Source: Nocardia jiangxiensis NBRC 101359 (GTDB lineage Bacteria; Actinomycetota; Actinomycetes; Mycobacteriales; Mycobacteriaceae). From it: a DNA stretch of 64,000 bases. Location: positions 866,862-930,861 of the forward strand of contig NZ_BAGB01000041.1 of assembly GCF_000308615.1 (NCBI RefSeq), read 5' to 3'. The translations under genes were made by a program, and so were the position numbers. The notes under the pieces were generated by a model that had not been told where the DNA came from, searched no databases, and was given only the letters and a program-made list of their open reading frames with translations. Of the stretch, positions 41,404 to 50,258 are shown in pieces (position 1 is the first letter of the stretch; the number at the start of each line of letters is the position of its first letter).

Positions 41404-42843
41404 CTACTTCTTCCGGCGGTCGCGCTTCTCGCGGACGCGGACCGAGACCCGCACCGGCGAACCGTCGAAACCGAATTCCTCACGGAGCCGGCGCTCCAGG
41501 AACCGGCGGTACCCGGCCTCCAGGAATCCGGTGGTGAACAGCACGAACGTCGGCGGGCGCGTGGTCGCCTGGGTGACGAACAGCACGCGCGGCAGACGCC
41601 CGCCGCGCATCGGCGGCGGGGTGGCCGCGACGACTTCCTTGAGCCAGGTGTTCAAGCGACCGGTCGGGATGCGCTTGTCCCAGGACTCGAGGGCGGTCTC
41701 CATGGCGGGAACGAGTTTCTGCACCGCGCGGCCGGTGTGCGCGGAGATGTTGACCCGCTGTGCCCACGGCACCTGCACCATTTCCCGGTCGATCTCGCGT
41801 TCGAGCTGCTCGCGGCGATCCTCGTCGACCAGATCCCACTTGTTGTACGCCAACACCAGCGCCCGCCCGGTCTCGGCGACCATACTGATCACCCGCAGAT
41901 CCTGCTCGGTGATCGGCTGCGAGGCGTCGATCAGCATGACCGCCACCTCCGCGGCCTCGATCGCCGACTTCGTACGCAGCGAAGCGTAGAACTCGGTGCC
42001 GCTGGCATTGGACACCTTGCGGCGCAAACCCGCGGTATCGACGAAACGCCAAGGCTTACCGCCCAATTCGACCAGCGAATCGACCGGGTCCACGGTCGTG
42101 CCCGCCACGTCGTGCACCACCGAACGCTCGTCGCCGGACAACTTGTTCAGCAGACTGGACTTGCCGACATTCGGCTTGCCGACCAGCGCGACACGACGGG
42201 GCCCGGAACCGGGGGCCGCGACATCCTCGCGCGGCGTCTCGGGCAGCGCCTCGAGCACCACGTCCAGCAGATCACCGGTGCCGCGACCGTGCGCGGCGCT
42301 GACCATATGCGGCTCACCGAGTCCCAGCGACCACAGCGAGGCCGCCTCCGCCTCGAGCTTCTCGCCGTCGACCTTGTTCACGACCAGCACGACGGGCGTC
42401 TTCGACCGGCGCAACACCCGCACCGCCGCCTCGTCGGTGGCGGTCGCGCCGGTGGTCACGTCGACCACGAGCAGGATCGCGTCGGCGGTCCGCATCGCCA
42501 GTTCGGCCTGACGCGCGACCGACTGCTGCAGGCCCTTGGCATCGGGCTCCCAGCCTCCGGTGTCCTGCACCAGGAATCGCCGGCCCGCCCAGGACGCCTC
42601 GTAGGAGACGCGGTCGCGAGTGACGCCCGGAACGTCCTCCACCACGGCCTCGCGACGACCCAGGATGCGGTTCACCAGAGTCGATTTGCCGACGTTCGGG
42701 CGGCCGACCACGGCCACGGTCGGCATCGGCACATGCTCGTGCCCCTCGACGTCACCTTCGAGATCGGCGATCTGCCAATCGGCTTCGTCGGTCCACACAC
42801 CGTCGGCGGCATAGCCGACAGCACCGGCGTCCGGCAGGGTCAT
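41404..42843 (-). CDS. der: Ribosome biogenesis GTPase Der (EngA)
   Basis: A 479-residue protein with two tandem GTPase domains and a C-terminal KH-like domain. G-domain 1: GRPNVGKST, 'DVPGVTRD', 'DTGG', 'NKVD'. G-domain 2: GKPNVGKSS, 'DVAGTTVD', 'DTAG', 'NKWD'. The KH-like domain ends in a basic tail RVREKRDRRKK. Der acts in 50S subunit assembly. The first about 35 residues (acidic) vary among actinobacteria. Its start overlaps the cmk stop by four bases (ATGA), and a strong terminator follows. Synteny matches Rv1713. Confidence 0.97.
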   Translation of the reverse strand: MTLPDAGAVGYAADGVWTDEADWQIADLEGDVEGHEHVPMPTVAVVGRPNVGKSTLVNRILGRREAVVEDVPGVTRDRVSYEASWAGRRFLVQDTGGWEPDAKGLQQSVARQAELAMRTADAILLVVDVTTGATATDEAAVRVLRRSKTPVVLVVNKVDGEKLEAEAASLWSLGLGEPHMVSAAHGRGTGDLLDVVLEALPETPREDVAAPGSGPRRVALVGKPNVGKSSLLNKLSGDERSVVHDVAGTTVDPVDSLVELGGKPWRFVDTAGLRRKVSNASGTEFYASLRTKSAIEAAEVAVMLIDASQPITEQDLRVISMVAETGRALVLAYNKWDLVDEDRREQLEREIDREMVQVPWAQRVNISAHTGRAVQKLVPAMETALESWDKRIPTGRLNTWLKEVVAATPPPMRGGRLPRVLFVTQATTRPPTFVLFTTGFLEAGYRRFLERRLREEFGFDGSPVRVSVRVREKRDRRKK

Positions 42844-43583
42844 CGCCCTCCTCCTGACGAGATCTGTTGCGCCACAACCTGGAACAACTCATCGATGACC
42901 TGCTCGCGGGTCAGTTCGCTGGTGTCCACGATGACCGCGTCCGAAGCCGGGCGCAGCGGGGACACCGCACGGGTGGAATCCAGGGTGTCCCGGCGCTGCA
43001 CATCGGCCAGCACGGCCTCGTAGTCGTCGCCGCGGCCCTCGGCGATGTTCTGCTGATTGCGCCTATACGCGCGGGCCGGGGCCGATGCGGTCAGATAGAT
43101 CTTGGCGTCCGCACCGGGCAGCACCACGGTGCCGATATCGCGGCCCTCGACCACGATTCGTCCTGCGGCAGCGGTGATCTCGCGCTGCAGCGCGACGAGC
43201 TGCTCACGCACCTCGCTCACCGCCGACACCGCGGAGACCGCCTTGGTGACCGCATCGCCGCGGATCTCCCCCGACACGTCCACGTCGTCGAGTTCGATGA
43301 CCTCGTGGCTCGGATCGGTGCCGATCCCCAGCGGCAGATCCTTCACCGCCACCGCGATCGCCGCGGGATCGGTCAGATCGACGTCGCCGCGCAGCGCGTG
43401 CAGCGTCGCGACCCGGTACATCGCACCGGTGTCGAGATACCGAGCGCCCAGCCGGGTGGCCAGCAGCCTGGACACACTCGATTTGCCGGTCCCCGAAGGG
43501 CCGTCCATCGCGATGACCAGCGAATCAGAACCCGACATGCGTTCGGGAATCTCGATCTCGATCGACATCTTCACACCGTTCAC
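42840..43583 (-). CDS. cmk: Cytidylate kinase
   Basis: A 247-residue CMP/dCMP kinase: CMP + ATP to CDP + ADP. P-loop DGPSGTGKSSVSR (residues about 27-39), 'YLDTGAMYRVATLHALR' (CMP-binding), 'VVEGRDIGTVVLPGADAKIYLTASAPARAYRR' (CMP and LID regions). The GTG at 43583 overlaps the pseudouridine synthase stop (GTGA); an ATG at residue 6 is an alternative. With CTP synthase 7 kb away it feeds CTP supply. Coupled to der. Confidence 0.96.
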   Translation of the reverse strand: MNGVKMSIEIEIPERMSGSDSLVIAMDGPSGTGKSSVSRLLATRLGARYLDTGAMYRVATLHALRGDVDLTDPAAIAVAVKDLPLGIGTDPSHEVIELDDVDVSGEIRGDAVTKAVSAVSAVSEVREQLVALQREITAAAGRIVVEGRDIGTVVLPGADAKIYLTASAPARAYRRNQQNIAEGRGDDYEAVLADVQRRDTLDSTRAVSPLRPASDAVIVDTSELTREQVIDELFQVVAQQISSGGGR

Positions 43584-45241
43584 AGGTCCACCGCCTCGTA
43601 GAGCTTGCCGATTTCGTCGCGTCCGAGCACCCGCAGCGTGCCGGGACGTTGGTCACCGAGCGCGACCGGGCCGATCCGTGTGCGCACCAGCGCGGTCACC
43701 GGATGGCCGATCGCGTCCAGCAGCCGCCGCACGATGTGCTTGCGACCTTCGTGCAGAACGACTTTCACCAGCGATCGGCCCTCGCCGACCTCGAGCACCT
43801 GGAACTCGTCGACCGTGGCCGGGCCGTCGTCGAGTTCCACGCCCTTGCGCAGGCGCTTGCCGACATCGCGCTGCACCTCGCCGTCCACGGTCGCCAGATA
43901 CGTCTTGGACACCTCGAAGGAGGGGTGCATCAGCCGGTGCGCGAGGTCGCCGTCGTTGGTGAGCAGCAGCAGTCCCTCGGTGTCGGCGTCGAGCCGGCCG
44001 ACGTGGAACAGCCGCTGTCCGGCCATGACCCGTTCGGCGACGATATCGCCGACGCACGGCCGGTTGAACTCGTCGGACATCGTGGACTGGAAGCCCTTGG
44101 GCTTGTTCAGCGCCAGATAGACCTGTTCGTCGCGCACCACGATCCGCACGCCGTCGACCCGGACCACGGCGGTATCAGGATCGATGCGCAGACCCTGTTC
44201 CCGCACGATCACGCCGTCGACCTCGATGCGGCCCTGCTCGATGAGTTCCTCCGCGACCCGGCGGGAGGCGACGCCCGCCTTGGCGAGCACCTTCTGCAGC
44301 CGCTCCCCCTCGCCCCAGGGCAGCTTCTTCGGGCCCTGCTGCTCCTCCGCCTCGACGTTCTGATGCCGGGCGGGCTTGGCGAAGCTGAGCACGGTGGGCT
44401 GCTTGCGCTGCGGCGCGGGTTTCGGCTTGCGGTTGGGTGCGGGCTGCGGCGTCAGCGGACGCGCGCCGCCGATCCGGCCGGCGGTATTGCGCCCGGCGAT
44501 CGAACGCTCCTCACCGCGCCCCGGCAGTGCCTCGGGTGCGCGACCGCGCCCCGCGAAGCCCCCGCGCTCGCCCTGGGAACCGCCTCGGCTCCCGGTCGGG
44601 CGTCCCTGCGAATAACTGCCGCGCCCGCGATCCTGGGAGTAGCCACCACCGGTGCGGTCCTGTGCGGAACCACGGCCGCCGCCGTAGCCGCCACGTCCAC
44701 CGCGATCCTGCGAATACCCGCCGCGACTGTCGCGGTCCTGCGAACGACCACCCCGTCCGGCACCGCGATCCTGCGAATAGCCGCCACGACCACGGTCCTG
44801 CGAATAACCCCCGCGACTGTCACGGTCCTGCGAATAACCACCCCGTCCGGAGCCTCGCTCCGAGGAATAGCCGCCGCGACCGCCACGATCCTCCGAATAG
44901 CCGCCGCGGTTCGACCCACGATCCTGCGAGTAGCCACCACGGCTGCTCCCGCGATCCTGCGAATAACCGCCACGGCTACTCCCGCGATCCTGCGAATAAC
45001 CGCCACGGCTACTCCCGCGATCCTGCGAATAACCGCCACGGCTACTCCCGCGATCCTGCGAGTAGCCACCGCGTCCGGATCCGCGATCCGACGAGGAGCC
45101 GCCGCGGTCCGAACGATCCCCCCTGGAATATCCCCCGCGGTCGGCTGCGCCACCCGCGCGACCGCGGGGAGCCCGGCCGCGCGGCGGTTGATTGTCTCTG
45201 TCACGATCCGGTGTGCCATCTCGGCGAGCGGGTGTGTTCAC
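43580..45241 (-). CDS. RluB/RsuA-type 23S rRNA pseudouridine synthase with Arg/Gly repeat tail
   Basis: A 553-residue protein. The C-terminal 250 residues form a typical RluB-like enzyme: S4 RNA-binding domain (RLQKVLAKAGVASRRVAEEL), then the catalytic domain with Asp in GRLDADTEGLLLLTNDG. The N-terminal 240 residues are disordered and built from repeats of GGYSQDRGSSR and variants, rich in Arg, Gly, Tyr and Ser, then an 'RKPKPAPQRKQP' linker. GTG start with AGGA upstream, 9 bases after the scpB stop. It modifies uridine in the peptidyl-transferase region; the tail may bind RNA or promote condensates (inference). Rv1711 homologue with a much longer tail. Confidence 0.93.
   Translation of the reverse strand: MNTPARRDGTPDRDRDNQPPRGRAPRGRAGGAADRGGYSRGDRSDRGGSSSDRGSGRGGYSQDRGSSRGGYSQDRGSSRGGYSQDRGSSRGGYSQDRGSSRGGYSQDRGSNRGGYSEDRGGRGGYSSERGSGRGGYSQDRDSRGGYSQDRGRGGYSQDRGAGRGGRSQDRDSRGGYSQDRGGRGGYGGGRGSAQDRTGGGYSQDRGRGSYSQGRPTGSRGGSQGERGGFAGRGRAPEALPGRGEERSIAGRNTAGRIGGARPLTPQPAPNRKPKPAPQRKQPTVLSFAKPARHQNVEAEEQQGPKKLPWGEGERLQKVLAKAGVASRRVAEELIEQGRIEVDGVIVREQGLRIDPDTAVVRVDGVRIVVRDEQVYLALNKPKGFQSTMSDEFNRPCVGDIVAERVMAGQRLFHVGRLDADTEGLLLLTNDGDLAHRLMHPSFEVSKTYLATVDGEVQRDVGKRLRKGVELDDGPATVDEFQVLEVGEGRSLVKVVLHEGRKHIVRRLLDAIGHPVTALVRTRIGPVALGDQRPGTLRVLGRDEIGKLYEAVDL
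44949..45047. repeat. Three perfect 33-bp tandem repeats within the pseudouridine synthase gene
   Basis: Three identical 33-bp units (beginning CCGCGATCCTGCGAATAACC on the plus strand) lie head to tail, flanked on both sides by degenerate copies from about 44600 to 45090. Each encodes one 11-residue SRGGYSQDRGS-type unit. Perfect identity, even at third positions, implies recent slippage or conversion; copy number is likely to vary between strains. Confidence 0.9.
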
Positions 45242-45250
45242 TTTGTCCTG

Positions 45251-45967
45251 TCAATCCTCGGCGCCGAGGTCGATATCCGACTCGGCGGGTTTCTTCAGCC
45301 TGGTGTACCGGGGGTCGGTGTCCAGACTCTCGTTGATCTCATCGATCAGGTCGACGCCCGGCAGCAGGGGCGCCAGCGGCGGGAGATCCGCCAGCGACGC
45401 GAGTCCGATCCGTTCCAGGAACAGTTCGGTCGTGACGTACAGGGTCCCGTTGGTATCGGTATCGGTCCCCGACTCGGCGATGAGCCCGCGGGCGACCAGA
45501 GTCCGAATCACACCGTCGACATTCACCCCGCGCACGGCGCTGACCCGTGCTCGCGTAACCGGTTGACGATAGGCGATGACGGCGAGAGTTTCCAAAGCGG
45601 CGCGGGTCAGTTTGGACCGCGCACCGTCCAGCAGCATGCGTTCGACATACGGCGCGTATTCGGTCCGCGTGTAGTAACGCCAGCCGTCACCGGCATATCT
45701 CAGGTCTATGCCGCTGCCCCGGGCGGTCAGCTCGGCCGACATCTCCCGCAACGCCTGCGTGACGCGTTTCTCACTATCGCCGACGGCCGAGGCGAGCAGT
45801 TCGACCGATGCCGGTGAGTCCGCGACCAACAGCATCGCCTCGAGCGCCGAGCGGAATTCGTCCTCGCCGAGCGACCGCGCACCGAACTGTTCCTCGACCG
45901 CGCCGTCGTCCTCGGCCGCACGAGCATCGCCGTCCTCGGCCGCATCGGTACCCGCTGTCACCGTCAC
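45251..45967 (-). CDS. scpB: Segregation and condensation protein ScpB
   Basis: A 238-residue protein with an acidic N-terminal extension (about 40 residues) and the ScpB double winged-helix core: 'EFRSALEAMLLVADSPASVELLASAVG', 'GWRYYTRTEYAPYVERML', 'KLTRAALETLAVIAYRQPVTRARVSAVRGVNVDGVIRTLVARGLI'. It binds ScpA and, through it, the SMC ATPase to compact and separate the chromosome. The GTG at 45967 overlaps the scpA stop (GTGA). Rv1710 homologue. Confidence 0.95.
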   Translation of the reverse strand: MTVTAGTDAAEDGDARAAEDDGAVEEQFGARSLGEDEFRSALEAMLLVADSPASVELLASAVGDSEKRVTQALREMSAELTARGSGIDLRYAGDGWRYYTRTEYAPYVERMLLDGARSKLTRAALETLAVIAYRQPVTRARVSAVRGVNVDGVIRTLVARGLIAESGTDTDTNGTLYVTTELFLERIGLASLADLPPLAPLLPGVDLIDEINESLDTDPRYTRLKKPAESDIDLGAED

Positions 45968-46878
45968 CCGTAATCCTCTTCGATAGTCACCGCTTGCGCC
46001 GCCTGCGCACCGTCCGCATCGCCGATCCAGCTGACCGCCAGGGGCCCCAGCGGATCGGGCTGGTCGAATTCGATCGTCTTGCCCCGGTACAGCTCCAACA
46101 GCGCCAGGAATCTCGCGACGATCTGCACCGGCAGCTCGCAGTCGACGCAGATCTCGTGGAACGTCGTCCAATTGCCCGCTCCGCGTGCACGCAACATCTC
46201 CAGCACCATCGCGGCCTGCTCGGCGACCGAGATCGCGTGGGCGTGCAGATGGTCCAGACCCACCTTCGGCACCGGACGTGGCCGGAACGCCGCCGCGGCG
46301 ATATCGGCGAAACCGGCGGCGTCGACCCCCAGCGTAACCTCCGGCAGGAGTTGCAGGTAGCGATCCTCCAGCGACACCGCCCGCGGATAACGCCGCAGTG
46401 CTGCGGCTTCCAACTCCCCCAGCAACTCGGCGACCTGTTTGAACGCCCGATACTGCAGCAACCGCGCGAACAGCAGATCGCGTGCCTCGAGCAGCTCCAG
46501 ATCGTCGGCGTCGGTGACCTCTCCCGAGGGCAGCAACCGCGCCGCCTTCAGATCCAGCAAAGTGGCGGCCACGACGAGGAACTCGGTGGTCAGATCGAGA
46601 ATCTTGTCCGCGCGCAGGGTGCGATCCTCATTCAGCGTCGAGGTCAACGCCTTGGTGTACGCGATGAATTCGTCGGTGACCTTGTGCAGCGCGACCTCGG
46701 TGACATCGAGCCGCCGCTGGCTGATCAGCTGCAGGAGCAGATCGAAGGGACCCTCGAAATTGGTCAGGCGCAGATGGAAGACGTTCGTTCTGTCCGGATT
46801 GTCGGCGGCCCCGGCGTCTTCGGGGCCCGCCTGAGCGGAAGCGGGTGGATCCGTAACAGTGGGCAGTTCCGCGGTCAC
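45964..46878 (-). CDS. scpA: Segregation and condensation protein ScpA (kleisin)
   Basis: A 304-residue kleisin. After a short acidic leader comes the SMC-neck-binding 'FHLRLTNFEGPFDLLLQLISQRRLDVTEVALHKVTDEFIAYTKAL'. Then 'DKILDLTTEFLVVAATLLDLKAARLLP', an Arg-rich middle, and a C-terminal winged helix 'VDCELPVQIVARFLALLELYRGKTIEFDQ' that binds the SMC head. The ATG overlaps the parA stop by four bases. Rv1709 homologue. Confidence 0.95.
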   Translation of the reverse strand: MTAELPTVTDPPASAQAGPEDAGAADNPDRTNVFHLRLTNFEGPFDLLLQLISQRRLDVTEVALHKVTDEFIAYTKALTSTLNEDRTLRADKILDLTTEFLVVAATLLDLKAARLLPSGEVTDADDLELLEARDLLFARLLQYRAFKQVAELLGELEAAALRRYPRAVSLEDRYLQLLPEVTLGVDAAGFADIAAAAFRPRPVPKVGLDHLHAHAISVAEQAAMVLEMLRARGAGNWTTFHEICVDCELPVQIVARFLALLELYRGKTIEFDQPDPLGPLAVSWIGDADGAQAAQAVTIEEDYG

Positions 46879-47846
46879 CGGCCCGACCGGTGAATGACTT
46901 CCCGTGCCATCGCCCGATACGCCTCCGCGCCACCGGATTTCGGCGCCCAGGTGGTGATCGGTTCACCGGCCACACTCGCGTCCGGGAACCGCACGGTCCG
47001 ATTGATCACCGTGTCGTACACCAGATCCCCGAAGACCTCCACCACTCGGGCCATCACCTGCCGCGAGTGCAGCAATCGCGCATCGAACATGGTCACTACG
47101 ATGCCGTACAGGCTCAACCGCTGGTTCAGCCGGTCCCGCACCTTGTCCACGGTGTCGGTGAGCAGGGCCAGGCCACGCAGCGAGAAGTATTCGCACTCCA
47201 TCGGAATGACCACACCATCGGCGCAGGCCAGCGCATTGACGGTGAGCAGACCCAGCGACGGCTGGCAGTCGATGAGGACGTAGTCGTACCGATCGTTCAA
47301 CGGCGCCAGCGCACGACCCAGGGTCTGCTCCCGGCCGACCTCGTTGACCAACTGGATCTCCGCGGCGGACAGATCGATGTTGCTGGGCAGCAGATCCATC
47401 CCCTCGACCTTCGTGGACATCAGTACGTCGTCGACCCCGGCCCGGCCACCGACCAGCAGATTGTGCACGGTCAGATCCAGATCGTGGTGCGCGACGCCCA
47501 GACCCGCGGACAGCGCCCCCTGCGGATCCAGATCCACCAGCAGCACCTTGCGACCGTATTCGGCCAGCGCGGCGCCGAGATTGATCGTCGAGGTGGTCTT
47601 GCCGACGCCCCCCTTCTGGTTGCACATCGCGATGACCAGCGCGTCTCCGTGGCGGGACACCGGCGGCGGTTCCGGTATGTCGCGCAACGGGCGTCCGGTC
47701 GGTCCCACTTCCGTGCCGTCCGCCACGATATCCTTCGCCTCCCATAATGTTCGGGCCGCATGCTCTATCCGCGATCCTGATCGGTTGTATGAAAGCGGGT
47801 CTGTCGCAGCTCCCCTATGCGGTTCTCCCGCACCGGCTGTCGTCAT
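46875..47846 (-). CDS. ParA/Soj-family ATPase linked to ScpAB
   Basis: A 323-residue deviant-Walker ATPase. The first 70 residues are a variable tail, then 'ALVIAMCNQKGGVGKTTSTINLGAALAEYG' (deviant Walker A with signature Lys), 'VLLVDLDPQGALSAGLGV' (A'), and 'YDYVLIDCQPSLGLLTVNAL' (Walker B). No ParB gene lies nearby and the neighbours are scpAB, so this is the Rv1708-type second ParA of mycolata rather than the origin-proximal ParA. It probably works in chromosome positioning or condensation. AGGAG precedes the ATG. Confidence 0.93.
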   Translation of the reverse strand: MTTAGAGEPHRGAATDPLSYNRSGSRIEHAARTLWEAKDIVADGTEVGPTGRPLRDIPEPPPVSRHGDALVIAMCNQKGGVGKTTSTINLGAALAEYGRKVLLVDLDPQGALSAGLGVAHHDLDLTVHNLLVGGRAGVDDVLMSTKVEGMDLLPSNIDLSAAEIQLVNEVGREQTLGRALAPLNDRYDYVLIDCQPSLGLLTVNALACADGVVIPMECEYFSLRGLALLTDTVDKVRDRLNQRLSLYGIVVTMFDARLLHSRQVMARVVEVFGDLVYDTVINRTVRFPDASVAGEPITTWAPKSGGAEAYRAMAREVIHRSGR

Positions 47847-48448
47847 ATCCGCTGCTCCTTACAAGTCCTGCATTGCCCCACCCAGCGCTGCGGGGCCGAT
47901 CTTCATCAGGGTGTGCCGCGTTAAGCACTTCCATAGACGCTACCGCCTCGTAGCACAACACCGCTGTTCCGCCTCCCCGGGACTTCAGCGTGTCGTTGGG
48001 TGCTCCAAGACTCGGGCTTCGGGCCGGCAGTTGGGAGCCGATCACCTTTCGGGCGTGCCCGGGGAGTTACCCATGTTCTTGCGAAATCAGTTGGTACGTC
48101 GGCCTCTCCGAGGCGTTCGCGGGCCGTTGGGTGCTCGGAGGCTCGAGCTTCGGGGCTGCGGTTGGGGGCCGATCGCCTTTCGGGCGTGCCCGGTGAGTTG
48201 CCGATGTTCTTGCGAAATCGGCGGTTGCGCTGGCATTGCCGTTGCTGCAATGGTGAGCCGACGCAAGTTGGCGTCGCCGAGAAGCCTGTGGCGGCAGGTG
48301 GTTTGCGGGTTGGCCGCGCTCGGAGCGACAGCGTGGGGTGAACGACTCGATCAAGAGGCCCACTGTTGCAGAGGGGGCGGGCTGCGACGACCGATTCGGG
48401 TGATCGAATGTGAGTTATCGGCGATGAGCTGCTATTTCCGGGTTGTGG
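47847..48448. other. 602-bp gene-free gap between xerD and parA
   Basis: No convincing gene is seen. The first 150 bases should carry the parA promoter. The middle holds two copies of a roughly 100-bp element (see repeat 47995-48224). The stretch beyond 48225 has no clear structure. M. tuberculosis has several extra genes (Rv1702-Rv1707) at this point, so it is a tolerated insertion site. Confidence 0.5.
47995..48224. repeat. Two copies of a ~100-bp non-coding element, 131-bp period
   Basis: Copy 1 (47995-48094) and copy 2 (48126-48224) both begin GTTGGGTGCTC and share GCCGATC.CCTTTCGGGCG, TGCCCGG.GAGTT and ATGTTCTTGCGAAATC. Identity is about 80% by eye. Short open frames crossing it show no codon bias. 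I believe similar sequence occurs dispersed in Nocardia genomes, but this needs a search. Possibly a palindromic-unit or non-autonomous mobile element. Confidence 0.75.
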
Positions 48449-49381
48449 TCAGCGGGCGCGGGGGTGGGCTGTGGCCCAGACTTCGTGGAGGGTGTTGACG
48501 GTGACCAGGGTGTAGATCTGGGTGGTGGTGACCGAGGCGTGGCCCAGTAGTTCCTGGACGACGCGGACGTCTGCGCCGCCGTCGAGCAGGTGGGTGGCGA
48601 AGGAGTGGCGCAGGGTGTGCGGGGAGACCGCGGCGCCTATGCCTGCGCGTTCGGCGGCGTCCTGTAGGACCTGCCAGGCGCTCTGGCGAGAGAGTCTGCC
48701 GCCGCGGGCATTACAGAACAGGGCGGGATTTCCGGTGCCGCGCATGGTGAGTGCGGGGCGGCCGCGCACGAGGTAACCCTCCAGCGCCTCCAGGGCGGGA
48801 CGGCCGATCGGGACGATGCGTTGTTTACCGCCCTTGCCGCGCAGGACGACCGCGCGGGCGGCGGCATCGATATCGTCCACGTCCAGATCGATCGCCTCGG
48901 AGATGCGCGCACCGGTCGAGTACAGCAACTCGAGCAATGCCCGATCGCGCAGTCCACGCGGGCCGCCGTCGGCCGCACCGGAACCGCCCGCCGCCTCCAG
49001 CAGCCGCGAAACCTGTTCGTAGGGAAGGGCTTTGGGGAGACGTCGGGCGGGCGTAGGCGGTTTGACCGCGTGGGCGACATCTCCGGCGGTGATGCCCTCG
49101 GCAGCGGCGAATCGATGCAGTCCGCGCACGGCCACCAGTCCTCGCGCCGCGGAGCTGGCCGCCAATGGCGGATACCCGTGTGCACCCGCCCGCAGCGATA
49201 CCGTGAAATCGCCGATGTCGCTCTCGGTCACCTCGCCGAGACCGGCAATCCCCCTGGTGGTCAGGAATTCTCGGTATCGCCCCAGGTCACGCCGGTATGC
49301 GCTGAGCGTGTTGCGCGCGGCCCCGCGCTCGACCGCCAGATGGTCGAGGTACGCATCGATCTCGCGCTGCAACACGCCCAC
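48449..49381 (-). CDS. xerD: Tyrosine recombinase XerD
   Basis: A 310-residue tyrosine recombinase. N-terminal SAM-like domain ('IDAYLDHLAVERGAARNTLSAYRRDL') and catalytic domain with Arg in 'STGARISEAIDLDVDDID', Lys in 'LRGKGGKQR', HTLRHSFATHLLDGG (His-x-x-Arg), His in 'LGHASVTTTQIYT' and the nucleophile Tyr in that motif. With XerC it resolves chromosome dimers at dif. Position next to nudix-pyrG matches Rv1701, so it is the chromosomal enzyme, not a phage integrase. GTG start; the ribosome site is weak. Confidence 0.94.
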   Translation of the reverse strand: MGVLQREIDAYLDHLAVERGAARNTLSAYRRDLGRYREFLTTRGIAGLGEVTESDIGDFTVSLRAGAHGYPPLAASSAARGLVAVRGLHRFAAAEGITAGDVAHAVKPPTPARRLPKALPYEQVSRLLEAAGGSGAADGGPRGLRDRALLELLYSTGARISEAIDLDVDDIDAAARAVVLRGKGGKQRIVPIGRPALEALEGYLVRGRPALTMRGTGNPALFCNARGGRLSRQSAWQVLQDAAERAGIGAAVSPHTLRHSFATHLLDGGADVRVVQELLGHASVTTTQIYTLVTVNTLHEVWATAHPRAR

Positions 49382-49494
49382 ATCATTGCAGCAGGGTCCG
49401 ACATCCGCCTCGCCCGAAACGCACGCACCGGCGCAGCGGGCGCGGTCGGCCGGGACCTGCTGCGACCGTGCGATCGGCGACGACCGGTGGTGGA

Positions 49495-49606
49495 CCGGCC
49501 ACCAGCTCTCACCGGTGTCGGGCCGATCAGCAGCTCACCCGTGGCGGGCCTACCAGCAGCTCTCACCCGTGACGAACCGACCAACAGCTCGCACTGGCGG
49601 CGAGCG
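49495..49606. repeat. Four imperfect 26-28-bp tandem repeats between xerD and the nudix gene
   Basis: Units of the form CCGRYCAGCAGCTCTCACCCG-GTGGCGGG follow one another from 49495 to 49606, with the last most degenerate. They fill most of the 226-bp gap just upstream of xerD and just beyond the nudix stop. The shared core is AGCTC(TC)ACC-GTG. They lack CRISPR-like unique spacers. They might be a transcription-termination or nucleoid-protein element. Confidence 0.6.
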
Positions 49607-49607
49607 G

Positions 49608-50258
49608 TCAGTCGGTAGCGGCGGCGGACTTCCGGTCGAGGAACCGGGTCGGCATACCGGGCCACGGCGCATCGGCGGGACGCAGCTCGATTCCCGACGA
49701 CCGAGCGGTGGACAGCGCCAGCACACCCGCCACAGCGGTCGCGTTGACGATCTCACCGGCCAGCGCGGCACGCACAGCATCCTCGACGGACATCTGCACG
49801 AGCTGCAGGTCGGCCTCCTCCAACTCGGGTTCGGGACGATCGGTCCGATACAGATCGGTGGCCAGATACACCCGCAGCGACTCGTCGGTGAACCCCGGCG
49901 ACAACGCCACATCGACCAGCACCGACCAGGTCCGCGCGGCCAGCCCGGTCTCCTCGGCCAGTTCCCGCCGGGCCGCGGCGAGCGGATCCTCGCCCGGTTC
50001 GTCGAGCAGACCCGCGGGCAGCTCCAACAGGCGACGGCCGATCGGATGCCGGTACTGGTTGATCAGCACCAGATCACCGTTCTCGTCGAGCGCGGCGACC
50101 GCGACCGCGCCGTGATGTTCGATCACCTCGCGTTCGGCGACCCGCCCGCCCGGCATTTCGACCTGATCGAGCCGCAACGCCAGGATCGCCCCGGAATACA
50201 CGATGCGACTCGACACCGTCCGGAAATCGTGGGTCCCCGGTGCGCCGAGCTCGCTCAT
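49608..50258 (-). CDS. NUDIX hydrolase, ADP-ribose pyrophosphatase type
   Basis: A 216-residue NUDIX enzyme: ADP-ribose + H2O to AMP + ribose 5-phosphate. Nudix box GLLDEPGEDPLAAARRELAEETGL (Gx5Ex7REUxEExGU) at residues about 79-101, preceded by 'LVLINQYRHPIGRRLLELPAG', the ADP-ribose-type substrate loop. The ATG overlaps the pyrG stop by four bases. Synteny corresponds to Rv1700, whose product is a characterised ADP-ribose pyrophosphatase. Confidence 0.94.
   Translation of the reverse strand: MSELGAPGTHDFRTVSSRIVYSGAILALRLDQVEMPGGRVAEREVIEHHGAVAVAALDENGDLVLINQYRHPIGRRLLELPAGLLDEPGEDPLAAARRELAEETGLAARTWSVLVDVALSPGFTDESLRVYLATDLYRTDRPEPELEEADLQLVQMSVEDAVRAALAGEIVNATAVAGVLALSTARSSGIELRPADAPWPGMPTRFLDRKSAAATD

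Noticed and set aside
44600..45090. CRISPR-like array
   Set aside because: The repeats are head to tail without unique spacers and stay in frame as GGYSQDRG units of a protein.
44452..45219. Overlapping minus-strand frame rich in VAVIRRIAG repeats
   Set aside because: It is the shifted reading of the DNA repeats that encode the pseudouridine synthase tail.
46875..47846. ParA as sign of an integrated plasmid
   Set aside because: No ParB or replication gene; it is translationally coupled to scpA/scpB in conserved core synteny.
47815..48363. Short reading frames across the 131-bp-period element
   Set aside because: They exist on both strands, lack ribosome sites and codon bias, and simply follow the repeat.
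48449..49381. Tyrosine recombinase as phage or island integrase
   Set aside because: Sequence layout and position beside nudix-pyrG fit chromosomal XerD; no att-like repeats or tRNA gene next to it.
49495..49606. Short CRISPR array
   Set aside because: Units are degenerate along their whole length with no constant repeat/variable spacer division, and no cas genes are present.
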